A stretch of DNA of 64,000 nt from Ophthalmolycus amberensis (taxonomy: Eukaryota > Chordata > Actinopteri > Perciformes > Zoarcidae). A model generated the notes under the pieces. That model ran no database searches. It was not told where the DNA came from and saw only the letters and a list, made by a program, of their open reading frames with translations. Positions 31,585-42,692 of the stretch are shown here, one piece after another. A program made the translations under genes and the position numbers. Position 1 is the stretch's first letter; each line of letters opens with the position of its first letter. The DNA is taken from NCBI GenBank assembly GCA_024529925.1, contig JAFEUB010001198.1, forward strand, positions 248,001 through 312,000, in the 5' to 3' direction.

Positions 31585-33040
31585 CTATCAGAGGAATAGC
31601 TGATGAGAGGAGAATGAGAGGAGGAAAAAGGAGCAAAGATTTCAGTCATGCATTCAGACATTTGATGAATGATTAAACAGTCGCTGTGTTGCCATGATTT
31701 CTTTATAATTCTCTCATCCTCATTCTAGTGAGTGAGACATTTCTTTTGCAGCGTGACAGGTTCTTTCATCAGATCTGTCTGATTTAAAGTTTTACATGGG
31801 TTGCCTGTATAAGTAGGGTGGCATTAAATGCTTCTTTATTTCAAAAATACCTTATATCTATGGGCTTATATTTGTTGCATACTAGTTTATTTATGTATGA
31901 TAAAGTTAATTGTATTCTAACAAATAGTTTGCATAACCTTGACTGTATTACCTTTATATGTATATATATAATATCTTAAGTCAACAAAGCTTGTTGAAAA
32001 TCATTGATTTCAACAAACATGCCAACATTTTTATCTCAACTGAATTAAGATAGGAGGCAGGAAAGGCACACTAGAATTACCATTTCAATGTAGTTGGATA
32101 TTCATTAAATAAGAAGCAATTAGATGTTTGCTTCATCCATCAGCAGCATGAGTAACAATGCTTTTTCAATCAACTAGACCGCATCTTCACAACCTGAACA
32201 GTTTGATTACTTCTGAATAATGTATCATACAGCATTTTCTTTCCAACACTGAAGTTAATGCATGAATATTCATTTTAACTCGTGCCCTCCTATTTAAAAA
32301 GCTGCATTTAATTGAGCTGCAAAATACTCACTTGACTAATAAAGAAGCAGATGGAGAAAGGATGAAGACAGCGAGAGGTAGTGATGAAAAAAAGAATAAG
32401 AATCATGAGACAGCGATAAGAATCATGGAAAGAAGCTGGAGGTTAGAGAGCTGCAAGCTGCTCAGACAGCCAGCAACTTAGAACCAACCACAGACTGACG
32501 AGTCAAACTCTTGCAACGCTCTGCTGCAGGTTAGAAACAGGGCTCTGCTGTAATGCTGGACAAAGGCACCAGTGGGGACGTGGTACCCAAATACCTGCAA
32601 GCAGATTGATATTTTGCTCAGCAGGAAACAACAAGGCGGTATTTGTTTGAGCAATAAAGCCAATCTATTTACCAGCTACCAGTGTCTCCATGGCACAATG
32701 GACTATTTCACAAATCTGAACTCATGCCCCTGCCATTCCTGAGGAGAACAGAGGGAAGTACAAATATTTGGCTTTGTAATGACTCCAACTGAAATATGTG
32801 ATTAGTAAGGCTGAAATGTTCCTCTCATGGTGTTTATGTGGGTTAGAAACTGGCACGAGTGACTGCTGATAAACAGGGTTTGTCATATTTTAAATGCATA
32901 TTATGACCAAAAGTGTGAACATGCAATGAACCTAATTCATTCATTCCATGGTCAATAATAAATGATTGATTGATCTCTGAACTGAGTGAATGTTTTAATG
33001 CATTGAATGTGTACAGTTTGAAAGACAGCAACATTTCCAA
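31585..33040. other. ltbp1 intron, no clear feature
   Basis: AT-rich sequence without recognised exon or repeat. Confidence 0.45.
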
Positions 33041-33706
33041 CTAGAAAATGCATTTCCTGCTGAAAATGCGTTGGAATGCTGAAAGCTGAAATTAATTGTG
33101 AAAAAATTGCTGAAAATTAAGAAATGGGAGACTATCTGTCTGAAAAATGTTGAAGCCCGAAAGCATTTAAACTGCACTGCTGAAAAACCTTCTAGTTGAA
33201 ATGTCTAACTATGGTGTCTGTAGCTGAAAGTATGAGGAAGAAGAAGGCTTTGAAAGTTGAAGTATAACAGGATTTGAAGATTTTCTCCATAGAGATCCCA
33301 TTCAAAAGAAAATTGCAAAAAGCTTAATTCAAAAAGTTTAAAGATTACAAATATGAAAAGTCAAAGCACCCCTCTCCTGAAAGAGCTGAACATTTTGATA
33401 TTTTAACAATTTCTGTAGCTTAAACTAATTTCAGAAGTAGTGATATTTGTAGTAATAGTAGTAGAAGTTGTAGTTGAAGTAGAAGTATTATTAGTAGTAG
33501 AAGTATTAGTAGCATTAGAATAAGTAGTAGTAGTAGCAGTAGTGATATTTGTAATAGTAGTAGTAGAAGTCGTAGTTGTAGTAGAAGTATCATTAGTAGT
33601 AGAAGTATTAGTATTTAGAAGAAGTATTAGTATTTAGAAGAAGTAGTGGCCTAGTATCAGTAGTAGTAGTAATAGCTGTAGTAGTGGTCGTAGTATTTAA
33701 TATAAC

Positions 33707-33743
<37 letters not shown>

Positions 33744-34695
33744 AAAGTAATGGCAGTATTTGAAGTAGCAGTAGTAGTAGTACTAGTAGTAGTCGTACTA
33801 ATAGCTGTAGTAGTATTAGTACTGGTAGTAGCATGAATAGCAGTAGTAGCAGTTGTAGTATAAGTAATAGTAGTAGTGGTAGTAATAGCAGTAGTGGTAG
33901 TAATAATATTGATGGTAGCAGTAATAGCACTAGAAATAGTAGCAACAGCAAAAGTTGTAGTAGAAGTAGGAGCAGCAGTAGTAGTAGTAATACTAGAAAT
34001 ATTAGCAGCAGTAGTAGTTGTCGCAGTATTAGTAAGAGCATTCATTTTTTAAACAAAAAAGCCTAATTTTGAGCTTGTTTAAATACAGTTAATCCATGGG
34101 GCTTTTATTTGGAAAGGGTGGGGCTGGGTGGGGGAGGGAGGGGGAGAGGAGACATAATCATAATGTTTGACACACATAAACAGAGGTTATTAAATGACAG
34201 GCTTCATCACAAGCAGTTCAGTTAGAATTCACTCTCTGGGGCTTTTATTTTGAAATGGGGTGTGGGGGAGAAGGGGAGAGGAGACAGAATCATAATGTTC
34301 GATAAACACAAACCGGTTATTAAATGACAGGCTCATCACAAGCATTTCAGTTAGGATTCATTCTGTGGGGCTTTTATTTTAAAATGGCGTGTGTGTGTGT
34401 GGGGGGGGGGGGGGTGGAGGAGGGGGGAAAGACCTCTAAAGATCCCTAAGACCTGAATGACTGTATGAGAGAGAGACACAGAGAGAGATAGAGGGAGAGG
34501 AGTGTATGTGCGCGTGTGTCTGTGAGTCTGTGTTTATCAACATCACTAATTGGCTCAATCGCGAACACCTGTGTGCCTGAAGCCATTTGAAAATATTCTC
34601 CATAGAGATCCCATTGAAAATAAAAAGCTTAATAATTCAAAAAGTTTAAAGGTTAGAAATATGAAAAGTCATAGCATAACAGCATTCCAACAATT
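33041..34695 (+). mobile_element. Helentron-like repeat unit H3 (solo copy in the neighbouring intron)
   Basis: From CTAGAAAATGCATTTCCTGC to GCATTCCAACAATTA it is nearly the same as H2, including odd details of the GTA tract such as GCCTAGTATCAGTAGTAGTA. Differences are a longer uninterrupted GTA run at 33704-33743, GGCC for AGCC near 33647, and a loss of about 100 bp before the tail, so only one arm of the terminal palindrome is left. The similarity suggests a recent shared origin of H2 and H3. Confidence 0.58.
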
Positions 34696-36606
34696 AGGAT
34701 AGACTGTAAGGAAATATGCTGCTGTTGTTATGGAGAATTCCAAAATTGTTGTCATTGTAACAAACCCAGCGGCACCTAAATTTGAGTGAACTTGTAAAAA
34801 TACTGAATATATTCTTCAGTGTAGTTTATTACAAGCTCAGTGATTGGATGTTTCTTATACCCAAACGCCATCATCATCGTTCACTTTTTTCCTCAAGTTT
34901 TATGGACTTTGTACTTTTAATCAATGAAACTGACATTTTCTGAAATTGTTGATAATGCTTTGCACTGATTCAATTGTCTCTTACAGTTTCATGTCCATCC
35001 AAACCTATAAGTGCTCCAACTACTAGTTGCCACTGTCTGTGGCTACGTTAGTTGTTTATTGTTGTTTAGCTCTGTTGTCCTTGTTTTTAGTTGTGTTTCT
35101 ATTTCTGCGTCTGCACAATGGGAGCAAAATAACCTGAGTCAAATCCATGCTATGTGGCCAATAAAACAGATTCTGAAAATGAAAAGGACTTATTAAATTA
35201 AAGTTACTTATGAAAACCATGGAAGTCCAATAGAACTCTGGATCCTGATTAAGATGCTATGACGCTAACACAGGCTAATGCTTTGAGACAGAGCAAATCT
35301 AACTCTGACCTCACTGAGTGTATGCGTGTATTTGTCCAATGCAACGTCATATAATTGCTCTGGTTTACCATCTTCATTTTGCTTATTGCTGAAGCAAAAG
35401 TCTAAACATATTTTAGTGTGGAAGTTTCCAGGAGGCTGGACATTCTTCATTTAAAGTAGAGTATAGCCCATCCTAAACTTTATGAGTAGAATATATCTTA
35501 AAACCTTCTATAAATTCCTTATAATAGTTTTAGAGGCTCTCTTTTTAGGCTGTCAGAACTATGTAATTCTTCCAAAGAAAGAGCACCGAGTTAACAGTCA
35601 AGCTTTAAAGCAGCTCAGAACATTCCTCACTGAGCCCTGAGGACTGTGTTTTTTAACCTCATATCACTATACACTATACCACACAGTCAGTGAAGATCAA
35701 AATTCTGACTGCTACCAAAGATATTATGTTGGATATAATGGGTGGTGAGGCTGCTAGGAAGGTTGATACAGCACTGTTCCCAATAGCACAGTGGGCTGCT
35801 GCAGTGAGATGCTTCTGGACATGTTTGCACTATTGGAACAGGCGAGGGTTGCTAACACAATACAACTGATTTATTCCTGTACTAATTCAGTTTTTAAAGA
35901 AAGGAACACTGTACATGACCCCCTTGCTGTACATCATGTTACTACTTACAGCTACTTACTAAATAAATAAATATTTTGAACAGAAAATATTGATTTAAAA
36001 ATGATTCTATTGATTCAAAAATGATTTTATTGCTTCTGCTAAAAAAGTGTGTTCTTGCTGTGTATGAAGATCAGAACTGTTACGGTAAGTGAATGGACCG
36101 TGTTGGCATCTCCACGAGCATTTTCTATACTGAACTTATTTTCTAGAAAATAATAAAGTAATATAAAGAGCAACATAACGAATTAAATCTAATACCAAGT
36201 AATAAACAAAGTTATATTATTACTTTTTAAAGGAGTAATACGTAAAAAGTAACTCAACACTGAAAAAACAGACCGTAGAATGCTGCTAATTGCTGCTGAA
36301 TTGTCTTGTAGCTAAGTGTTACATGTTGTGTGTCGCAAGCCTGGATACAATCATTTTAAATATATATACACATTGATATAGTTATATTGATAAAAGTGGG
36401 ATAGCAGAGGTTTTTAAGATTATTTGCTATCAAGCTGTAGAACATGTTGTGGGTATTTAGGATGTAGAACCTTACTGGCATCTAGAATCTGCTAACCTGA
36501 TTAAAACCACACACACAGCAGCTAATGTTTTGAGGCATGAAGAGGTTCTCAGAGAAATGTGTCAATTAGGTGTCCATAATGACAAAAAAAAAGCATCTGT
36601 ACTTAC
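34696..36606. other. ltbp1 intron, possible LINE tail near 35144
   Basis: TATGTGGCCAATAAAACAGA with TTCTGAAAATG at 35151-35181 resembles the GGCCAATAAAGCTGATTCTG tail of some fish LINEs on the plus strand; no coding part was found. The rest has no recognised feature. Confidence 0.35.
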
Positions 36607-36709
36607 ATGGTTTCTTTGGACAATTCTGGCATTTGTGGAAACCCCAGGACGTCCCAATGGTCCCACAGCACTGCTCCTGCTTAGTGAGACCTGGCAGAGC
36701 CTTCCCACA
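36607..36709 (-). CDS. ltbp1: ltbp1 coding exon, core of the first 8-cysteine (hybrid/TB) domain
   Basis: The acceptor is GGTATGTTTCAG and the donor is ACCAT before GTAAGT. The 103-bp exon encodes CGKALPGLTKQEQCCGTIGT followed by SWGFHKCQNCPKKP. The CC pair and the GTSWGF-KCQ-CP motif are diagnostic of the hybrid-type module near the N-terminus of LTBPs. Together with RCFQ (exon at 39570), YCPQGY and THCQ (exon at 31584), the module reaches eight cysteines. Structural papers usually call it the hybrid domain, while some databases list it as TB1. It helps fold the N-terminal matrix-binding region outside the cell. Confidence 0.94.
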
Positions 36710-37282
36710 CTGAAACATACCGTACATATGTACACAGAGTGAGAGAGAAATAAAGGAATGGAAGAGGAATTATTATTTTTATTAGAATAAAAATGATGTT
36801 TTTGTATAGTCTGTTTCCTCTGCGTTTCTGATCCCCAGGTCAATCAGATGGCCACACATGCCGATAACAACACGCTCACAGTCCCTTATCTTTATGGTAA
36901 CAGCTGGTCTGTAAAATGTGACCTGGTGATGGAGTGACTCTACATTTATGATGTTCACTTAAACTCAACATTGTGATTTTTTTACACTGAGACAATACAT
37001 CTGCTCTTCATAATCTGATCTGTACAGCATACAACAGCCTCTGTCTTCCCCCCAAAACACTTTTACTGATCGAGGGATCAACAAAGTCAGTAGGATCCAT
37101 CCTCCTGGAACCAATAATGTCCATCCAGTGGACTTACCAACTGACACTGCCATCCATAGAGTCAAACTATATGGCTAAAAACTGACACCCCTGAGATGTT
37201 GTTAATGTTCAGCTGAGGTTTCATACAGACACATATGTAAGTAAACACCTGAGCAGGGACAGTATTGACATCAGTACATCAT

Positions 37283-37503
37283 GGGCGACTGAGGCTTAGT
37301 GGAGAGCAGGGTCGTCCTTCAATCAAGGTATCGGCGGTTCGATCCCCGGCTCTGCTGGTTGCATGTCGATGGGCGAGACACTTAACCCCCAAAATTGTAG
37401 CTGTGCCTACGGTGTGTGAATGTTAGTTAGTCCTGATGGTGGGCATGGTAGCCTGCCAAAGACTAGAAAAACGCTGTACAAGTACAAGTCCATTTACCAT
37501 TTC
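37283..37503 (+). repeat. tRNA-derived SINE, best-preserved head
   Basis: GGGCGACTGAGGCTTAGTGG and AGAGCAGGGTCG form the tRNA-like head, and GGTTCGATCCCCGGCTCTGC holds the B box. CGAGACACTTAACCCCCAAA and GTGGGCATGGTAGCCTGCCA follow, and it ends ACAAGTCCATTTACCATTTC. Confidence 0.82.
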
Positions 37504-38639
37504 CCTGAATACTAGTGTGTGGGACCAGTGCTCAGAGTGTAGACACTAGCCTCATTTAATAATGGATTCACCACAAAACAATGAATTAGCCATTGTTGTT
37601 TATGAACCTGGTACCATTAGATGCTAGATGACAACGTTAGTGTAGGACCCCAATATGGCTATTGGCTATTTTAGTCAAATAGTAAGTTAATATAGCTTAT
37701 TGGATTTTTCTTGCCCTACGTGAAGCTAGCTATGTGAAGATATAGTGGAGTAGTGTCTACATAAACATAGAATGTAGTAATTATCGCTATGGGTTTTGAA
37801 CTCCAAGCTTCACTGTACTTAGTTTAGATTAGCTTTCATTGCATTTGTGAATGTGAGCGTGCCCTGGCTATCTCACGGTCGCTGCTCTACACTGCACTCG
37901 TACGGAGGATTACAGCTGATAATGCTGTTCCGACTAACGACAACGTTGTGGAAGCGTAGTACCCACCCTCTGCCCTCTCAGGTAAGCACTGTTAGCTCTG
38001 CCAGCACTTTTGCCGTTGTTTTCATTGTTTGCACTGTTAGCGGTGTTAGCGCCGTTAGCTGCATGTTGAGAGGCAATAAAAATGCTTCCAATCTCGAATA
38101 TAGCACTTTTGAAGTCCAATAAGGAATACTTTGTATGTTTAAAAGTGACAAAGAAACAGTTAACATTAGGAGTGGGCGATATTAAACATTGTTTTTGCGA
38201 TACAAAATTGTGACTTTTTTCTCAAATTCCCCTTTCTGAATGTGACTAAGTGCTCCATTAGCTTCTACTCCTCCGAACTTTGCTGATTAATTACTTACCT
38301 GATGCAACTTGTCTTGTAGTTACTAGATGGTGAAGTATGTTGTGTATTGTAGCACCTTTGCTCTTTATCTCTGAAGTTCATGTGATAAAAACACTTTTTA
38401 TGAAACTGACTCCTTCAGAGCTGAGCCAGCAGCAACGTTACATTGGCTTTTAACCATTTGTTTTGCTGCTCTACCTGTACGTAGTCCTAATATAAAAGTA
38501 ATGTAAAGTCTGTATGTCAACAGTTTACCCTAAGGTAATAATGTGACAGGACAAATTTGTATCAGTTTAAGATGTATACTGGGATTATCATGATTGACAT
38601 GACATGGCACACCCTAGTTTACATACTTCCCCTCCTATT
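37504..38639. other. ltbp1 intron, no clear feature
   Basis: No exon or repeat family was recognised. Confidence 0.45.
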
Positions 38640-39180
38640 GAGAGGCTCCATTGATTGTTTTACATTATTTTCTAAGATGTATTTTTATTATTATTATCTG
38701 GAACGTGGTCGTGCCTCTTGCCGTGGCCCTGCTACTTTTTTATTATTATTATTATTATAAGTCACATTCCTATTACTGATACCATTAATGCTTTTATTAT
38801 ATTGTTATTTTTATTATATTCACTGCTGCTGTTATTATTAGTAGTCATACTTTTCCATCATTATTATGGCTACTACTCTCATTATATGAATCATTTATGT
38901 CCTATGCATTAACAGTGTTCAGAATGAACAGCGTAACATTCTGTCCACGTGACATCTATCACACTTCTGTCCATCCTGATAGGGATCCCTCCTCTGTTGC
39001 GCTCTCTAAGGTTTCTTCCTTTTTTTCTCCCTGTTAAAGGGTTTTTTTGGGGTAGTATTTCCTGTACTGATGTGAGAGTCCTGGGACAGAGAATGTCGTA
39101 TGTGTACAGATTATAAAGCCGTGTGAGGAAAATTTGTGATTTCTGATTGTGGGCTATGCAAAAAAAATGGAATTGAATTG
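38640..39180 (+). repeat. L2-like LINE 3' UTR and tail
   Basis: CGTGCCTCTTGCCGTGGCCC is followed by an ATT-rich stretch. Then come GGGATCCCTCCTCTGTTGCG, AAGGTTTCTTCCTTTTTTTC, TCCCTGTTAAAGGG, GAATGTCGTATGTGTACAGA, TTATAAAGCCGTGTGAGG and GGGCTATGCAAAAAAAATGG, ending GAATTGAATTGAAATG. This is a common 3' UTR of L2-like LINEs in fish. No ORF2 sequence is attached, so the insertion is strongly 5'-truncated. Confidence 0.75.
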
Positions 39181-39283
39181 AAATGTATTTCATTTGCTAC
39201 AAGTTACACAAATCATTCTTGTTCCTTCAGATGATTTTCCGTTGAATTGAGCTAGCATGCAGTAGACATTTCTGACAGGGTAC

Positions 39284-39570
39284 CTGACTCCCTGCTGTCT
39301 CCTGGAAGCAGCGACCGAGAGTGTTCTTGGAGGTGACAGGCTGGTAGCCATGCTGGCTGGGATAAACTATGTTGTAGCCGTGGTGCTGGATCTTCTGGCT
39401 GCTCTCTGTGTGGTGATAGGTGTAACTGGTGGATGAAGAGGAGCCTGACTGGGAACCTTTCAGCTGTTGCCCGTTGTTGTGGTAGTTATCCAGCTGGGAC
39501 ACCTGGTGGACCTGGACAGAGGCCTCTGGAGGATGTTTGATGTGGATGTTGACGATGCTGGGGTTGAACA
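39284..39570 (-). CDS. ltbp1: ltbp1 coding exon, basic linker and first cysteine of the hybrid domain
   Basis: The acceptor is GTTCCTTCAG and the donor is AGTCAG before GTACCC, a weaker but usable 5' splice site. The exon encodes FNPSIVNIHIKHPPEASVQV and HQVSQLDNYHN, then a Ser/Gln/His/Tyr-rich disordered linker, and ends LGRCFQETAGSQ. IVNIH-KHPPEASVQ-HQVS is a hallmark of LTBP1. In the known protein this region lies in the matrix- and heparin-binding N-terminal half. RCFQET supplies the first cysteine of the first 8-cysteine module. The 287-bp exon ends in phase 0, and the next exon starts exactly with the TGT of CGKALPG. Confidence 0.93.
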
Positions 39571-41219
39571 CTGAAGGAACATGGGACAACATGAACAATA
39601 CAATTATTACAGAACAATGTCATTATAAAAAGGAAGGGGTGGGTATTACTGGAAAGAATGTGTAATATTCTTAAGGGGACACATATAGATTAGTCTTTAA
39701 AGCATAAGTGGTTAGGGGAGCTTTGTCAAGTCTGATAGCGTATTCACATTATCGCAGAAAAACAGCTTCCTCTATTATTGTGAATGTGGTGTGTTGCGAC
39801 TGACCACTGCTTGAACTGAAAGATCAACTTGTGCTTTGAGATTACAAAGTTATTGCAGAAAACCTGTGTGACAAACTGGGGGATTAGAGTTGGAAACATG
39901 TGAGTGTTTATCCAGCAGGGAGGATCTAACACTTCTGTGTTGCATTATGGGAATTGTAGTATTGTAGTGAGTAGAAATCTGGATATCATATTCGATTTTG
40001 AGGTAAGACAATTTATTTATTTATTAGGCCATAGGTTGAAATACATTTATGAACTGTATAATATTCCTTCTTAGTCTGCTGTAGTAATCTATAAGTCATG
40101 TCCTGAATTTGTATTTTACATTAAGAAATTTAAAGTGATTGAAAATCCCTTAAGTCCTGCTCCCTCCAGAGTATTCTCTGTATGTCAGTCCCTACATCGA
40201 CAGAGGGCTACTCCAGCAGAAGCTGACACTCAGCTGTCTCTTGCTACTCTTACTACCGGTAAGTGAAGATGGGGGACAGCTAACTAGGCTCAAAAACAAA
40301 TTTTGAAAAATTATAATTTTCTTGAGCACAAGACTCTTGTCCAACTGGCAGTCCAAAACCCAGAAATATTTAGCTTAGGACACAAAACAGAGCCAAAGCA
40401 GCAAACAGTCACATTGGAGAAGTTGGACCAAGAGAATGTTTGGCATTCTAAGGATAAAATGTAAAATATATATTGTAGATGAGCTGTTTGTTGCTGTTTG
40501 ATGAGCTGCCATGTACACTAGCTGCATTTTCTACAGGCATGCAGCCTGTGATCAGTTTAAATGGCTCTTGCTGCATCTTGTTGTTTAGTATGTTGATGTA
40601 TGCGTGCGTTGGGCCACACAGCTGCGTCTCTCGGGCAGTCTGCTGAACTGTGTTAATTCAAAAAATGTCTCTCAACCTTGCTCTCACTATCCCGCCAACT
40701 TTATGGAAGTGTAATATAAAATGACTGGAGTGCCTCTTTAACAACAAAATGATGTTCAAATTGAGTGTGGGCCTTTTGCAGGTATTTAACAGCTATTGGA
40801 GACGTAATATTTGTAACTTATTGTTCTAACTGAAACAGAGCCAGCTAGAGAAAAATCTTTCGAACTAATGCAGGTGGGGAGACTATTACAATGACTAACA
40901 CACTCACGCCAGTGTTTATACACGTTTTAAGCCATTTACTACAAGTAACCTCAACTCTACATTACTGCTGGCCACATTCCAGAGCTGTAGAATTTCATAT
41001 TTGTGAGTTGTGCTTTTTACGACGATCAATGCAGCCTTTGCAATGCATGACTTGCAGCAAATGGGCTAAATAATGCATCCTTTTCAGGAAGTTCACTGAT
41101 AAACAATAGGAAAGTCGTACTCCTCCACTTTTTCCACCCACATTTTCCATCTAGATCACAAACCCAACTGTTTAGCCTTTAATTGTACTGCTAGCATCAC
41201 AGTTGTGCTTTTCACTCAC
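39571..41219. other. ltbp1 intron, no clear feature
   Basis: No repeat or exon was recognised in this 1.65-kb intron. Confidence 0.45.
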
Positions 41220-41426
41220 CGGGATTCTGGCCGTTGCTGTAGGTCAGAGGCAGTGTATGTGTGGAGTGGACCTGAGTTTGTCTGTAGCCGCCTGATGTCT
41301 GCTGGTGCTGCTGGTGTCCGTTCTGAACAGGCATCTGACAGAACTTGCCAGTGAAGTTGGGAGGGCACTGACACTTGTCCCTGGTGCTGCACTTCCCACC
41401 ATTCATACACGGCAGGTGACACACCA
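41220..41426 (-). CDS. ltbp1: ltbp1 coding exon, EGF-like domain and start of linker
   Basis: The acceptor is TTCCTCAG and the donor is CCCG before GTGAGTG. The 207-bp exon encodes a compact EGF-like domain, VCHLPCMNGGKCSTRDKC followed by QCPPNFTGKFC, with six cysteines in EGF spacing. It lacks the D-x-D/N-E calcium-binding signature, as expected for the first EGF of the LTBP1 short form. After it comes a Gln/His-rich stretch and then STHTLPLTYSNGQNPG, matching the THTLPLT motif of vertebrate LTBP1. Entry and exit phases agree with both neighbours. Confidence 0.93.
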
Positions 41427-42169
41427 CTGAGGAAGAGAAAAGAGAACAAGAGGTAGATGATGTTGATGCACTAATGCTTCCACACACAGTTACAAACAAA
41501 AAAAGGACTCGCCTTTATAAACACATCTACGACTGTATTTGGATTCACATTTGTCTGACTTTTCAATGCATCTGTCAATAATTAGGCTTAAGTACATACG
41601 TCATAGTTGGATTGGAAGCTGAGCGAATTGAGTGCTGTACAGGGCAGGGAATCTTAAATGTGCATGTCATCCATCCAACAAAGTTGGATTTATAAGCTTT
41701 GTTGTCAAAAATCTATCACTGAAAATAAACAATCAGCAACCATGCATGTCACTAATATGATAATATCAATTTTAAATATTATTCTATTTTATGCCATGGT
41801 AACTGATTAGTTGGAAGGTGTGGATTAACTTTTAGTAACCGGACGGTATAATCAGACAGGTGCATTTCCAGCCACCTGTTTTTATGCACATTTTCAATTT
41901 AGGCATAAAAAAGCAAGAAATTCCTTACATTTTTTTTAAAGGAACAGTGGTGTAAAATGTACCTGAAACTAAGAATTGTAGTGTTTTACTTAGCTCAGAA
42001 AAGGCCATTTATCTAACCTCAAATCTTAACAGTTCACTCTCACAAGAAGTAGAACAGGTGAAAAAAATTCCTTGGGAATTGACCCTTCGCTAAGCCCCGC
42101 CCCTGTTTCTAATTGGTCAAGCTGTCACGTTACCATGGAGCCACTGTCACTAACTGCACTCCGTACTAG

Positions 42170-42692
42170 AGCGCAGTGTAAAAATACTTACTAAAAGTCC
42201 CATATTTAAAATGTTAATTAAGTAACAGTACAAAATTATTGGAATCAAAATATACTTAAAGTACCAAAAGTACAAAATTATGCAGAATGGACAATTTCCA
42301 ATATATTTATGGTAGACCTATAACATTGGATTATAATTATTGATGTATTAATGTGTTCATCGGTTTAATGTTGCAGCTGTTAAAGGTGGAGCTAGTTTTA
42401 AGTACTTGATGTAGGTAATAATCAGGCTATAAACTAATTAATAATACATCATAGTTTAACAGTTGATTTATATTTTATATTAATAATCTGAATCTGCAAA
42501 GTAGCCTAACAAGTAACTAATGTTGTCGAATAAAAGTAGTGATGTTAAAAGTACAATATTTCCCTCTGAGATGTAGTGGACGAGAAGTATAAAGTTAAAT
42601 AAAATGGAAATTCTCAAGTAAAGTACAGGTACCTCATAATTGTACTCAAGTATTGAGTAGCCTAAATATACTTAGTTACATTCCACCACTGC
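42170..42692 (-). repeat. Dispersed fish repeat with CAGTGGTGGAA terminus
   Basis: On the minus strand it starts CAGTGGTGGAATGTAACTAA and has GAGTACAATTATGAGGTACC, TGTACTTTACTTGAGAATTT, CATTTTATTTAACTTTATAC and CGTCCACTACATCTCAGAGG. This is a very common teleost repeat, probably a DNA-transposon derivative. The other end is not clear; CAGTGGTG also occurs at 41945, but no matching target duplication was found. Confidence 0.6.

Noticed and set aside
41945..42692. One DNA transposon from CAGTGGTG at 41945 to CACCACTG at 42692
   Set aside because: The flanking bases give no matching target duplication, and the interior near the left end does not resemble the right-hand repeat.
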